Positions 7,967 through 17,263 of a stretch of DNA of 64,000 bases are shown in pieces; position 1 is the first letter of the stretch; each line of letters opens with the position of its first letter. The position numbers and the translations under genes are program-made. The notes beneath the pieces are model-generated. The model was given only the letters and a program-made list of their open reading frames with translations, searched no databases and had not been told where the DNA came from. Origin of the DNA: Kocuria varians (lineage in GTDB: Bacteria; Actinomycetota; Actinomycetes; Actinomycetales; Micrococcaceae); assembly GCF_006539885.1 (NCBI RefSeq), contig NZ_BJNW01000002.1, positions 124,001-188,000 of the forward strand. Reading direction: 5' to 3'.

Positions 7967-9214
7967 GTGTCAGTCAAGAAAACCCTTCAGGTCGCCCTGG
8001 CCTTCATCGGCCTCATGGTGGGCGCAGGCTTCGCCACCGGCCAGGAAGTCATCCAGTACTTCGTGTCCTTCGGCATCTGGGGGCTCGCCGGTGCACTCGT
8101 GGCGGGCATCCTCATGATCACGGCCGGTGCGGTGATCATCAACATCGGCAGCTACTTCCTGGCGGACGAGCACCTGGGGGTGTTCCGCTCGGTCTCCGCC
8201 CCGGTGGTCTCCCGTTTCCTGGACATCACCGTGTCCCTGACCCTGCTGGCCATGGGCATCGTGATGCTCGCCGGCGCGGGCTCCACCCTGGAGCAGCAGT
8301 TCGGCCTGCCCGCGTGGCTGGGCTCGCTGATCATGGTGGTGCTGGTGATGCTCACCGGCCTGCTGGACGTCAACAAGGTCACGAACATCATCTCCGCGGT
8401 CACCCCGGTGATCTTCGTGGCCGTGATCGTGGCGTTCGTCTACACCCTCATGCAGCTGCCCGTGGACCTAGGGGCCATGAGCGACCTCGCCGCGCAGGCG
8501 GACTCCCCCGTGAGCCCGTGGTGGCTCTCCGCCATCAACTACACGTGCATGGCGCTGATGCTGGGCGTGTCCATGTCCCTGATGATCGGCGGCAACACCC
8601 TGGATCCCCGGGACGCCGCCCGCGGCGGGCTGCTGGGCGGCATCGTCTACACGATCCTGCTGTGCATGAACGCGTTCGCGCTGCTCGTGAACTTCGACGC
8701 CGTGGGGGACGCGGACGTCCCCATGCTCAAGCTCTTCGACTCCATGCACCCACTGGCGTCCATCGCCATGGTGTTCGTGACGTTCGTGATGATCTACAAC
8801 ACGACCATCAGCATGTTCTACGCCCTGGGCCGCCGCGTGACGGTCAACCACCGCAACCGCTACGTCCCCGTGTTCCTGGGCATCTGCGCGCTGGGCTACG
8901 TGATCAGCCTGGTGGGCTTCGGCACCCTGATGAGCGTGGTGTACCCGGTGATCGGCTACGTGGGCATGGTCCTGGTGGTCGTCATGTTCGTGTGGTGGTT
9001 CCGCAACCGCTCCAAGATCAGCGAGGAGACCGGGCGCCGCACCCGCATCCGCGCCCTGCTGACCAAGCGCGGGGACGACAGCAAGGAGTTCTCCGAGTAC
9101 AACGAGAACCAGCTGCGCGACGCCACCGAGGACTCCCCCGTGGCGAACGAGGCCCTCACCGGCGCCATCGAAACGCAGGTCAAGCAGGGCCTCGAGGACG
9201 GCAAGACCTCCTGA
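7967..9214 (+). CDS. YkvI-family multi-pass membrane protein (putative transporter)
   Basis: Integral membrane protein of 415 residues with about ten hydrophobic helices, resembling the YkvI group of the amino-acid/polyamine transporter superfamily. TM1 begins almost at once (LQVALAFIGLMVGAGFATGQ) and the glycine-rich GAGFATGQE break after TM1 is the family hallmark. The start is GTG at 7967, with AGGAG 8 bases upstream; longer readings of the frame cover an unrelated GC-rich leader. The C-terminal 60 residues are a charged cytoplasmic tail. The substrate is unknown. It is a single-gene unit closed by a perfect hairpin and followed on the other strand by two more transporters. Confidence 0.75.
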   Translation: MSVKKTLQVALAFIGLMVGAGFATGQEVIQYFVSFGIWGLAGALVAGILMITAGAVIINIGSYFLADEHLGVFRSVSAPVVSRFLDITVSLTLLAMGIVMLAGAGSTLEQQFGLPAWLGSLIMVVLVMLTGLLDVNKVTNIISAVTPVIFVAVIVAFVYTLMQLPVDLGAMSDLAAQADSPVSPWWLSAINYTCMALMLGVSMSLMIGGNTLDPRDAARGGLLGGIVYTILLCMNAFALLVNFDAVGDADVPMLKLFDSMHPLASIAMVFVTFVMIYNTTISMFYALGRRVTVNHRNRYVPVFLGICALGYVISLVGFGTLMSVVYPVIGYVGMVLVVVMFVWWFRNRSKISEETGRRTRIRALLTKRGDDSKEFSEYNENQLRDATEDSPVANEALTGAIETQVKQGLEDGKTS

Positions 9215-9232
9215 GTCCCACGCTTTCCTGAC

Positions 9233-9270
9233 ATGACGAAACCCCCGGCTCGCGCCGGGGGTTTCGTCAT
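9233..9270. terminator. Bidirectional Rho-independent-type terminator, 17-bp stem
   Basis: A perfect 17-bp inverted repeat (9233-9249 with 9254-9270) with a TCGC tetraloop. AAACCCCCGGC/GCCGGGGGTTT supplies T-runs on both strands, so it can stop the plus-strand transporter (ends 9214) and the minus-strand symporter (ends 9329). Confidence 0.85.
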
Positions 9271-9282
9271 GGAGCCGGGTGG

Positions 9283-9316
9283 GCGGCGTCGTCGGAGGAC
9301 CGGCCGACGACGCCGC
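9283..9316. repeat. GCGGCGTCGTC/GACGACGCCGC inverted pair
   Basis: Perfect 13-bp inverted repeat, GCGGCGTCGTCGG (9283-9295) and its complement (9304-9316), with an 8-base loop. It sits directly beside the terminator at 9233-9270, between two converging genes. It is one of the clearest copies of the intergenic motif described in the findings. Confidence 0.7.
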
Positions 9317-9328
9317 GTGGCCGCGGTG

Positions 9329-10816
9329 TCAGCGGCGCGCGCCGTTCTTGTCGCGGCCGCGCTGCTCCCAGAAGATCGGCAGGGTCACGGTGTCCGTGCC
9401 GTCCCAGGCGTCGAGGCCGTGCAGGCCGGGGACGTCCCCGGTCTTGAACACGGGCTCCACACCGGCCTTGCGCTGCTCCATGTAGTTCTGCAGCACCTTG
9501 GCGGCCACGCCGGCGAGCATGACCAGGGCGATCAGGTTCAGGGTGGCCATGAACGCCATGAACAGGTCTGCGAGCGACCACACGAGGTCCAGCGCCAGCA
9601 CGGCGCCCATGAACACGCACACGAGCACGGCGAAGCGGTAGACGCCCATGGCCGTGCGGGACTTGGTTATGAAGCGGATGTTGGACTCGCCGTAGTAGTA
9701 GTTGCCGATCACCGAGGACCACGCGAACAGGAAGATCGCCACGGTCAGGAAGTGCACGGCCCAGTCGCCCAGCTGCAGCCCCAGCGCGGACTGCGTGAGG
9801 CCCGCGCCCTGGCGCTGGTCCCCGAAGGACGGGTTGGACAGCAGCACGATGAACGCGGTGATCGAGCACACGAGCATGGTGTCGAAGAAGACGCCGAGCG
9901 ACTGCACGAAGCCCTGCTTGGCGGGGTGCGAGATGGACGCGGTGGCACCGGCGTTCGGGGCGGAGCCCATGCCGGCCTCGTTGGAGAACAGACCGCGCTT
10001 CATGCCCTGGATGATCACGCCGAGCAGACCGCCGGTGACGAACTCCCGCATGCCGAAGGCGCCCTGGATGATCATCCCGAACATCGCGGGGACCTCGGTG
10101 ATGTTCAGGACCACCACGAGCAGGCCGAGGATCATGTACAGCACCGCCATGACCGGCACGAGCACCTGGGTCACGGAGGAGATGGAGCGGATGCCGCCGA
10201 AGATCACGGCCGCGGTGAGCACCACGAGCGCCAGACCCAGGACCACGCGCAGCCACGTGCCCTGCCCGTTGGTGATGTCCACGCCGAAGGAGCCGCTCAC
10301 GGCGTCCACGATCGAGTTGGACTGCACCGAGTTGAACACGAAGCCGTAGGTCACGGTGATGATGACCGCGAACAGCAGACCCATCCAGCGCTTGTTGAGC
10401 CCGCGCTCCATGTAGTACGCGGGACCGCCCACGTAGCCGTCCGCCGTCTTGACCTTGTACAGCTGGCCCAGCAGGGACTCCACGAACGCGCTGGCGGCGC
10501 CGATCGCGGCGATGACCCACATCCAGAACACGGCGCCGGGCCCACCCAGGGTGATCGCGATGGCCACACCGGCGATGTTGCCCGTGCCCACGCGCGCCGC
10601 GGCGGAGACCGTGAACGCGCGGAACGAGGAGATGCCCTTGCGGCCGTCCTCCTCACCGGCGGGGTCCGTGAGCACCCGGAACATCTCCGGGATGCCGCGG
10701 AACTGGATGGCCTTCGTGCGGATGGTCAGGTACAAGCCCACGCCGATGAGGATGGCGAAGACCACGTACCAGACGTAGCCACCCACCGTTCCGACGAGCT
10801 CTGTCAGTGATTCCAT
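9329..10816 (-). CDS. Alanine/glycine:cation symporter family protein (AGCS)
   Basis: Sodium- or proton-coupled importer of alanine, glycine or glutamine in the cytoplasmic membrane; 495 residues with about ten helices. Family signatures visible: FRAFTVSAAARVGTGNIAGV with the GTGNIAGVA motif near residue 80-90, GGPGAVFWMW, GPAYYMERGL and NEAGMGSAPNAGATA in the second half. ATG at 10816 was chosen because the upstream in-frame extension is a GC-rich non-coding leader and a GGAG-like site precedes it. It is the second of three transporter genes in a row and probably a single-gene unit; a hairpin separates it from the permease upstream. Confidence 0.88.
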   Translation of the reverse strand: MESLTELVGTVGGYVWYVVFAILIGVGLYLTIRTKAIQFRGIPEMFRVLTDPAGEEDGRKGISSFRAFTVSAAARVGTGNIAGVAIAITLGGPGAVFWMWVIAAIGAASAFVESLLGQLYKVKTADGYVGGPAYYMERGLNKRWMGLLFAVIITVTYGFVFNSVQSNSIVDAVSGSFGVDITNGQGTWLRVVLGLALVVLTAAVIFGGIRSISSVTQVLVPVMAVLYMILGLLVVVLNITEVPAMFGMIIQGAFGMREFVTGGLLGVIIQGMKRGLFSNEAGMGSAPNAGATASISHPAKQGFVQSLGVFFDTMLVCSITAFIVLLSNPSFGDQRQGAGLTQSALGLQLGDWAVHFLTVAIFLFAWSSVIGNYYYGESNIRFITKSRTAMGVYRFAVLVCVFMGAVLALDLVWSLADLFMAFMATLNLIALVMLAGVAAKVLQNYMEQRKAGVEPVFKTGDVPGLHGLDAWDGTDTVTLPIFWEQRGRDKNGARR

Positions 10817-10933
10817 GGAAACTCCGTGTTGTGCGGCTGGGAAGGTTCCTGACCCGCCGCCACTGGGACGGAGGGGTCGGACGGGAAAGGGGTGGCACGC
10901 TGCGGCACCGGTTGAGGACACAGTAGTTCATCA

Positions 10934-10961
10934 CCGGCGGGCACCGCGTGACGCCCGCCGG
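10934..10961. terminator. Hairpin between permease and symporter genes
   Basis: Perfect 9-bp stem CCGGCGGGC (10934-10942) with GCCCGCCGG (10953-10961) and a 10-base loop, 16 bases after the minus-strand permease stop. It probably ends that transcript before the symporter promoter. No clear T-run. Confidence 0.55.
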
Positions 10962-10976
10962 ACCCGGGAAGGGGGC

Positions 10977-12491
10977 TCAGGCGTCGTCGTCGCGGCGCGC
11001 CGTCAGCGGCCCGGGGGTCGCCACCACGGGGAACGCCCCCGTGAAGCCCTGGCGCCGTCGGGCGATCTCGTGGACCCGCCCGCGCACCATGAACCACCCG
11101 ATCACCAGCAGCGGGACCAGGGCCAGCGACGAGATCAGGGTCCACGTGCCCACCGGGTAGTCCACGGCCATGAGCACGAGCACGCCGGCGAGGAACGCGA
11201 GGGTGAGCCAGTCCGTGAACGGGGCCAGCGGCGCACGGTACGGCGGCCGGTGGTACAGCCCCCGTTTGGACAGGGACACGAACTTCATGTGGGACAGCGT
11301 GACCGCCGCCCAGCCGGCCATGGTGCCGAGCGCGGCCAGGTTCAGCACGATCTCGAACGCCTCCTCCGGCACCACCAGGTTCAGCCCCACGCCCAGCAGC
11401 GCGACGACGGCGGTGAGCAGGATCCCGCCGAACGGCACCCCGGAGGCGGTGAGCTTCCCGGCGAAGCGGGGCGCGGAACCGGCCATGGCCATGGAGTGCA
11501 CGATCCGCCCGGTCGAGTAGAGCCCGGCGTTGAGCGAGGACAGCGCCGCCGTGATGACCACGAGCTGCATCAGCGGAGCCGCGGCGGCCACGTTGATGGA
11601 CTCGAAGAACGTGACGAACGGGCTCTCCGTGGCGCTGTAGGCGGTGTAGGGCAGCAGCAGGCACAGCAGCAGCACGGAGCCCACATAGAACACCGCGATC
11701 CGCAGGATCACCAGGTTGATGGCGCGCGGGATGACGCGCTCGGCGTCACGGGTCTCCCCGGAGGTCGTGCCTACCAGCTCGATGCCCGCGTAGGCGAAGA
11801 CCACGCCCTGCACCACGATCAGCGCCGGGAGCACCCCGTTGGGCAGCAGCCCGCCGTGCTCGGTGATCAGCGAGAGGCCCACCTCCGAGCCCGTGGGGGT
11901 CCCGAAGACCACGAACAGCACGCCGATCGCCAGGAAGACCACCAGCGCCAGCACCTTGACCGCCGCGAACCAGAACTCGAGCTCCCCGAAGATCTTCACG
12001 GACACCAGGTTCAGCGCGAGCACCAGGACCACGACCACCAGGGCCATCACCCACTGCGGGATGGCGGCGATGAACTCGCTGTACTGCCCGAACCACGCGA
12101 TGTAGATGGCGATGGCCGTGGCGTCCGCGACCGCCGTCATGGCCCAGTTCAGCCAGTACAGCCATCCGGTGACGAACGCGGCCTTCTCCCCGAAGAACTC
12201 CCGGCAGTAGGAGACGAAGGAGCCGGAGGACGGCCGGTGCACCACGAGCTCCCCCAGCGCGCGCAGGATCAGGTAGCCGAAGAACCCGCAGATCGCGTAG
12301 AGCACGAACAGGGACGGGCCGGCGTCGTGCAGCCTCCCGCCCGCGCCCAGGAAGAGACCCGTGCCGATCGCGCTGCCGATCGCGATCATCTGCAGCTGCC
12401 GCTGTCCCAGTCCCTTGCGGAACCCGGAGGCCTCCTCCTGGAACTGCCGCTGCATGGGCTGCTCCGGGCCCGGCCCGTGTGTGGCCTTCAC
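10977..12491 (-). CDS. Amino-acid permease, APC superfamily (AnsP/GabP-like)
   Basis: Proton-coupled amino-acid importer with 12 hydrophobic helices in 504 residues. The N-terminal GLGQRQLQMIAIGSAIGTGLFLGAG (residues about 26-50) is the amino-acid permease signature, with IGSAIGTGLFLGAG forming the broken TM1. ELVVHRPSSGSFVSYCREFFGEKAAF and the FAYAGIELVGTTSGET segment are typical of the asparagine/GABA/proline/aromatic subgroup. Start is GTG with GAAGGGA about 9 bases upstream. The substrate cannot be told from sequence; asparagine or GABA are the most likely. Ends with a hairpin. Confidence 0.85.
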   Translation of the reverse strand: MKATHGPGPEQPMQRQFQEEASGFRKGLGQRQLQMIAIGSAIGTGLFLGAGGRLHDAGPSLFVLYAICGFFGYLILRALGELVVHRPSSGSFVSYCREFFGEKAAFVTGWLYWLNWAMTAVADATAIAIYIAWFGQYSEFIAAIPQWVMALVVVVLVLALNLVSVKIFGELEFWFAAVKVLALVVFLAIGVLFVVFGTPTGSEVGLSLITEHGGLLPNGVLPALIVVQGVVFAYAGIELVGTTSGETRDAERVIPRAINLVILRIAVFYVGSVLLLCLLLPYTAYSATESPFVTFFESINVAAAAPLMQLVVITAALSSLNAGLYSTGRIVHSMAMAGSAPRFAGKLTASGVPFGGILLTAVVALLGVGLNLVVPEEAFEIVLNLAALGTMAGWAAVTLSHMKFVSLSKRGLYHRPPYRAPLAPFTDWLTLAFLAGVLVLMAVDYPVGTWTLISSLALVPLLVIGWFMVRGRVHEIARRRQGFTGAFPVVATPGPLTARRDDDA

Positions 12492-12616
12492 GCTGATCCC
12501 TTCTGGTCCCCCGGCGGATCCCCCCGGGCGGACGTGCTGCTTCGTTGCTGGCGAGCCTACGGCGTCCGCCCCCGGGCCGCCGGTGCCACGCCGCTCACGA
12601 CGTCACGGCACGCAAC

Positions 12617-12655
12617 GGGGCGCCCGGCCGGGCACGCTGCCCGGGCGGGCGCCCC
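12617..12655. terminator. Hairpin downstream of ilvD
   Basis: GGGGCGCCCG (12617-12626) pairs with 12646-12655; a second inner stem (GCCGGGCA...TGCCCGGGC) extends it. It lies 30 bases past the minus-strand ilvD stop and ahead of the permease, so it should end ilvD transcription. Confidence 0.6.
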
Positions 12656-12684
12656 TGTCACGGTGAGGCGGCGACGTCGCCGTC

Positions 12685-14523
12685 TCAGTCCTCGACGACG
12701 CGCACCGCGCCCTTGTCCGCGGAGGTCACCATGGAGGCGTACGCGCGCAGGGCCTTGGAGACCTTGCGCTCGCGCGGCTTGGTGGGCTTCCAGGGGGCCT
12801 CGCCCTTCTCCTGGCGGCGGCGGGCGAGCTCGGCGTCGTCCACGTTGACCCGCAGCACGCGGTTCTCCACGTCGATCTCGATCTCGTCACCGTGCTCGAT
12901 CAGCCCCACGGCGCCACCGGCTGCGGCCTCCGGGGAGATGTGACCGATCGAGATGCCGGAAGTGCCGCCCGAGAAGCGGCCGTCCGTGATCAGCGCGCAC
13001 TTTTTGCCGAGCCCCAGGCCCTTGAGGTAGCTCGTGGGGTAGAGCATCTCCTGCATGCCCGGCCCGCCCTTGGGGCCTTCGTAGGCGATCACGACGATGT
13101 CCCCCTCCTTCACGTTCTTGGAGAGGATCTCGTGCACGGCCTCATCCTGGGACTCCACGACGAATGCGCGGCCCACGAAGTGGAAGAGGTCCGGGTCGAT
13201 GCCCGCGGTCTTGATGACCGCGCCGTCCTCGGCGATGTTGCCGAAGAGCACGCACAGCCCGCCCTCCTTCGTGTAGGCGTTCTCCACCGAACGGATGCAG
13301 CCCTGCGCGGAGTCGAGGTCGTGGTCCTCGTACTCGTTGGCCTGCGAGAACGCCTGGGTGGTGCGCACGCCGCCGGGAGCGGCCAGGAAGAACTCCTTGG
13401 CCTCCTCCGAGGCCTTGCCGGAGCGGATGTCCCACTCGTCCAGCCACTCGCCCATGGTCTGGGAGTGCACGGTGTGGACGTCCTCGTTGAGCAGGCCCCC
13501 GCGGCGCAGCTCCCCCAGGATCGCGGGGATGCCGCCCGCGCGGTGGACGTGCTCGATGTGGAACTTCGTGGAGTTCGGCGCCACCTTCGCGAGGCACGGG
13601 ACCTCGCGGGAGAGGGCGTCGATGTCCGAGAGGTTGAAGTCCACCTCCGCCTCCTGCGCGGCGGCCAGGATGTGCAGCACCGTGTTCGTGGAACCGCCCA
13701 TGGCGATGTCCAGGGCCATGGCGTTCTCGAACGCGGCCTTCGTGGCGATGTTGCGGGGCAGCACGGACTCGTCGTCCTGCTCGTAGTACTTCTTCGCGGA
13801 CTCCACCGCGCGGCGCCCGGCCTCCAGGAACAGCCGCTTGCGGTTGAGGTGCGTGGCCAGCGTGGTGCCGTTGCCGGGCAGGGACAGCCCCAGCGCCTCG
13901 GTCAGGCAGTTCATGGAGTTCGCGGTGAACATCCCGGAGCACGAGCCGCACGTGGGGCACGCGTTCTCCTCGATCTGGGCGAGCTGGGCATCCGTGATGG
14001 ACTCGTCCACGGCCAGCGCCATGGCGTCCACCAGGTCCACGCGGTGCTCGACCACGCCCTCCACGCCCTCACCGGACTCCATGGGCCCGCCGGAGACGAA
14101 CACCACCGGGATGTTCAGGCGCAGCGCGGCCATCAGCATGCCCGGGGTGATCTTGTCGCAGTTGGAGATGCACACCAGCGCGTCCGCGCAGTGCGCGTTG
14201 ACCATGTACTCCACGGAGTCCGCGATGATGTCGCGCGAGGGCAACGAGTAGAGCATGCCGTCGTGGCCCATGGCGATGCCGTCGTCCACGGCAATCGTGT
14301 TGAACTCCTTGGCCACACCGCCCGCCTCGCGCACCGCAGAGGCCACGAGGTCCCCCATGTTCTTCAGGTGCACGTGGCCGGGGACGAACTGGGTGAAGGA
14401 GTTCGCGATGGCGACGATGGGCTTGCCGAAGTCCTCGCTGCCCATGCCGGTGGCACGCCACAGGGCGCGTGCTCCCGCCATGTTGCGGCCGGTGGTGGAC
14501 GTCGCTGAACGCAGCTGCGGCAC
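12685..14523 (-). CDS. ilvD: Dihydroxy-acid dehydratase
   Basis: Third enzyme of valine/isoleucine biosynthesis; converts 2,3-dihydroxy-3-methylbutanoate or -pentanoate to the 2-oxo acid, in the cytosol, using an iron-sulfur cluster. The 612 residues match the family. Cluster ligands and signatures: [11 protein letters not shown] near residue 120 and [20 protein letters not shown] near 190-210; the C-terminal [10 protein letters not shown] motif is near 520. Start is GTG with AAGGGAAGG upstream. The intergenic region before it has a TATTGT box (about 14600-14606 on the complement) that could be its -10. It stands alone, without other ilv genes. No attenuator-type leader peptide was evident. 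Confidence 0.95.
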   Translation of the reverse strand: MPQLRSATSTTGRNMAGARALWRATGMGSEDFGKPIVAIANSFTQFVPGHVHLKNMGDLVASAVREAGGVAKEFNTIAVDDGIAMGHDGMLYSLPSRDIIADSVEYMVNAHCADALVCISNCDKITPGMLMAALRLNIPVVFVSGGPMESGEGVEGVVEHRVDLVDAMALAVDESITDAQLAQIEENACPTCGSCSGMFTANSMNCLTEALGLSLPGNGTTLATHLNRKRLFLEAGRRAVESAKKYYEQDDESVLPRNIATKAAFENAMALDIAMGGSTNTVLHILAAAQEAEVDFNLSDIDALSREVPCLAKVAPNSTKFHIEHVHRAGGIPAILGELRRGGLLNEDVHTVHSQTMGEWLDEWDIRSGKASEEAKEFFLAAPGGVRTTQAFSQANEYEDHDLDSAQGCIRSVENAYTKEGGLCVLFGNIAEDGAVIKTAGIDPDLFHFVGRAFVVESQDEAVHEILSKNVKEGDIVVIAYEGPKGGPGMQEMLYPTSYLKGLGLGKKCALITDGRFSGGTSGISIGHISPEAAAGGAVGLIEHGDEIEIDVENRVLRVNVDDAELARRRQEKGEAPWKPTKPRERKVSKALRAYASMVTSADKGAVRVVED

Positions 14524-14894
14524 GGTCTTGCCTTCCCTTGGATCTGGGCCGGGACGGGCGGGTCATGGGTGCCGCGCCCCGGCTGAACGCATTCACCCCA
14601 CAATACGCGCGGGCCCAGACCTCTTCTCACCCGCCGGACAGGCGTCTCACATGGCGGACGGCCCGCTGTTGCCCCGGACGACGACGCCGCCGCGCGCCTC
14701 TCCTAGACTGGCCGTCCCGGGACCGGTGGGCCCGCCGGGATCGGAGGACGACGACGTCGCCCGCGGCGCCGCCCGGACCCGGCGGCGTCGGCCCCGGCAC
14801 CGCCCGGGCGGCGTCGCAAACCCGCGTGCCGCCCAGTGCCGGCCGAACCGCAGAGCCGCCCGCAGGAACCGTCCGGAGCACGAGCAGGAGAGAC
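14524..14894. other. 371-bp divergent intergenic region, ilvD / sugar kinase
   Basis: No gene seen. It must hold both promoters: ACAATA at about 14600-14606 (TATTGT on the minus strand) suits ilvD, and TAGACT at 14704-14709 is a possible -10 for the kinase, but neither has a convincing -35. It carries an exact GACGACGCCGC at 14680-14690 and several near-copies of GCGGCGTCG, giving many alternative GC hairpins. Long overlapping reading frames here are composition artefacts. Confidence 0.5.
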
Positions 14895-16421
14895 ATGAGC
14901 AAGCACAAGAGCACACCGCACCCGGACGACACCACCGACTTCTCGGCGCCGCTCGAGGACGCCCTGGACCCGCTGGTCATGACGCTGGACATCGGTTCCA
15001 CCGCCACCCGCGGCTCCCTGCACGACGCCGCCGGGACGCCCGTGCGCGGCTACCGGCACAAGATCCCCCACGCGTTCGCCACCGCGGCGGACGGCACCTC
15101 CGTGATCGACCCGGACCGGGTGACGGACGAGATCGCCGAGATCCTGGACCGCGTGTGCGACCGGCCCGAGCTCGCGGGGCGGGTGCGCGGCGTCGGGATC
15201 GACTCGTTCGCGTCCTCGCTCGTGGGCGTGGACGCCCAGGGCGACGCCGTGACCGAGTGCTTCACGTACGCGGACTCGCGGTGCGCGCCCCAGCTCGCGC
15301 AGCTGCGCGAGGAGCTGGACGAGCTGGAGGTCCAGCAGAAGATGGGCGCACGGCTGCACACGAGCTACCTCGCGCCGCGCTTCCGCTGGCTGCGCGAGAC
15401 CCGGCCCGAACAGTTCGGGGCGGCCGCGCGTTGGCTGAGCATCGGCGAGTACGTGTGGCTGCGGCTGCTGGGGACCACCGCCGCGGGCACCGCAACCGCC
15501 GCGTGGACCGGGCTGCTCAACCGCCGCTCGGGGCACTGGGACAAGCGGATGCTCACGGCGGCCGGAGTGAGTGAAGACGTCCTGTCCCCCGTGCTCGACC
15601 CGCACGAGCCCATCCCGGACGTGGATCCCGCCCGGGTGGAGCGCTGGCAGGGGCTGAGCGAGGCGCAGTGGTTCGCGCCGGTCGCGGACGGGCTGTGCGC
15701 CAACCTGGGCGTGGGCGGCACGGGCGAGGACACCATCGTGGTCTCCGCCGCCACCTCCGGGGCGATGCGCGTGCTGCTGCACCACCAGCCCCAGCACATC
15801 CCGGCGGGGCTGTGGTGCTACCGGATCGACTCCTCCCGCTGCCTGCTCGGGGGCGCGCTCAACGACGTGGGGCGGGCCGTCTCCTGGCTGCAGGACACCC
15901 TGGCCCTGGACGACGCCGTGCTCAACGACGTCGCGGCCGCCCCGGTCTCCGCCGACACCCCCGGCGTGCTCCCCTTCCTCACCGGCGAGCGCTCCACGGG
16001 CTGGGCCGGCAGCGCACGAGCGGTCTTCGCGGACGTGTCCGCGTCCACGGACGCACCCGCCATGGCGCGCGGGATGCTCGAGGGCATCGCCGGGTCCTAC
16101 CGCCGTGTGTCCGACGAGCTGGAGGTCGCCGCGCACGGAGTGGAGCGGATCGTGGCGGCGGGTCGGGTGACCCAGGAGCTGCCGTCGTGGCTGCAGATCC
16201 TGGGCGACTACCTGGGCAAGCCGGTCATCCACCAGACCATCAAGCGCTCCACGTGCCGCGGCAACGCGCTGCTCATGCTGGAGTCCCTCGCCCCGGACGT
16301 GGAGCGCTCCCACCCGGAGCCCGCCGGCACCTACGCCCCGCGCGAGGCGGCGCAGGACTACTACCGGGGCGTCCACGACCGCTTCGAGCACCTCTACGAC
16401 GCGCTGGTGGCGGGCCGCTGA
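14895..16421 (+). CDS. FGGY-family carbohydrate kinase (gluconokinase-like)
   Basis: ATP-dependent sugar or sugar-acid kinase, 508 residues, cytosolic. The two actin-like lobes are visible: DIGSTATRGSLHDAAG (residues about 33-48, phosphate-1 loop), GVGIDSFASSLVGVD, the VSAATSGAMRVLL segment and the C-terminal IVAAGRVTQELPSWLQILGD adenosine loop. Opening strands plus GYRHKIPHAF resemble actinobacterial gluconokinases, but rhamnulo- or xylulokinase cannot be excluded. The ATG at 14895 follows AGGAGAG; the N-terminal 30 residues are a hydrophilic extension. No sugar transporter or regulator is adjacent. A 70-bp repeat follows the gene by about 60 bases. Confidence 0.75.
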   Translation: MSKHKSTPHPDDTTDFSAPLEDALDPLVMTLDIGSTATRGSLHDAAGTPVRGYRHKIPHAFATAADGTSVIDPDRVTDEIAEILDRVCDRPELAGRVRGVGIDSFASSLVGVDAQGDAVTECFTYADSRCAPQLAQLREELDELEVQQKMGARLHTSYLAPRFRWLRETRPEQFGAAARWLSIGEYVWLRLLGTTAAGTATAAWTGLLNRRSGHWDKRMLTAAGVSEDVLSPVLDPHEPIPDVDPARVERWQGLSEAQWFAPVADGLCANLGVGGTGEDTIVVSAATSGAMRVLLHHQPQHIPAGLWCYRIDSSRCLLGGALNDVGRAVSWLQDTLALDDAVLNDVAAAPVSADTPGVLPFLTGERSTGWAGSARAVFADVSASTDAPAMARGMLEGIAGSYRRVSDELEVAAHGVERIVAAGRVTQELPSWLQILGDYLGKPVIHQTIKRSTCRGNALLMLESLAPDVERSHPEPAGTYAPREAAQDYYRGVHDRFEHLYDALVAGR

Positions 16422-16479
16422 GGGCTTGCCGGGGTGAGGGGCGGCGGTCCGGGGCGGCAACCGCCATCGCCACGGTCTG

Positions 16480-16549
16480 CTCGTGCTTTCTAGTGGAGCA
16501 AATGCAGATCTGGGGCCGGAAAACGGCAATAACTCCGTTTTTGCAGCGG
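16480..16549 (+). repeat. Dispersed hairpin repeat, copy 1 (left flank of bacteriocin-immunity locus)
   Basis: Seventy-base element beginning CTCGTGCTTTCTAGTGGAGC and ending TTTTTGCAGCGG. It is 66/70 identical to the copy at 19427-19496 in the same orientation. The two bracket the ABC locus at 16595-19195. The core GGAGCAAATGCAG ... GGCCGGAAAACGGC shares its layout with the elements near 26, 32 and 62 kb. The gap from 16422 to 16594 otherwise holds one GACGACGCCGC (16567-16577). Confidence 0.75.
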
Positions 16550-16594
16550 GGTCTGGGCGGGATGACGACGACGCCGCTCGCGCCACTCCGCGGT

Positions 16595-17260
16595 TCAGTC
16601 ACTTTCGGGGGCGACCGTCGGCAATTCGTCCTTCCCCAGGTCGTAGGTGGTGTTGCACGCGCGGATCATGTCGTCGTCGTGCGTGGCCACGATGACGGTG
16701 GCCCCACCGGCCGCGCAGGTAGCGAGCAGCTCGATCACCCGCCGCCGGTTCTCCGCGTCCAGGCTGGCGGTGGGTTCATCGGCGAAGATGTAGCTCGCCT
16801 TCTTGTGGAGCGTGCGGGCGATGCTCAGCCGTTGCTTCTCCCCGCCGCTGAGGTAGGAGGCGGTCTCCTGCTCCCGTCCGGTGAGCCCCACGAAGTCCAG
16901 GGCCTCGCGCACCGAGTCCGTTTCACGGGTGCGCGTGAACCGGCTCGTTCTGCGCAGCAGGATGTTCTCCTGCGCGCTCCAGTCCTCGATGATCCCGTAG
17001 TCCTGGAACACGAACGCAGCGCGGTCCTTTCAGAACTTTCTCGGCTGCGCGGTGGAGGGTCGGGTGAGGTCCACCCCGCCGATGCGCAGCGTTCCCCGGG
17101 CCGCGGGCTCCAGCAGCCCGAGACAGTTCAGCATGGTCGACTTCCCGCACCCGCTGGGTCCGATCAGCCCGGTCACCGCCCCGGCCTTCGCCGTGAATGA
17201 GGCAACCGACAGCACCGGGGTCCCGCCCTTGTCGACCTCCAGGTTCTCCGCTTCGATCAT
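16595..17260 (-). pseudogene. Lactococcin-972-type bacteriocin ABC transporter ATP-binding protein, interrupted by an in-frame TGA
   Basis: ATPase of a MacB/LolD-like exporter. The 5' part (17260 to 17033) has IGPSGCGKSTMLNCLGLLEP, the Walker A; the 3' part (from about 17029) has VFQDYGIIEDWSAQENI (Q-loop), YLSGGEKQRLSIARTL (signature) and IFADEPTASLD (Walker B), then the H-loop ATHD. Both parts are in the same frame, separated only by a TGA at 17030-17032, where relatives have an aromatic or other residue just before KDR. So this is a nonsense mutation, not a frameshift. A downstream GTG at 17011 could restart but would lack Walker A. VFQ-Y-LIE-type spacing matches the lactococcin 972 group. 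The permease gene ends 3 bases before its ATG. Confidence 0.8.
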
Positions 17261-17263
17261 GGG

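Noticed and set aside
9233-10810. 525-codon plus-strand frame opposite the AGCS symporter
   Set aside because: Starts inside a terminator hairpin, is rich in His/Gln/Glu/Gly without domain structure, and mirrors a clear transporter gene.
16595-17260. The two ATPase halves as separate genes
   Set aside because: They are in the same frame, the second lacks Walker A, and the first lacks everything after it; one broken gene explains both.
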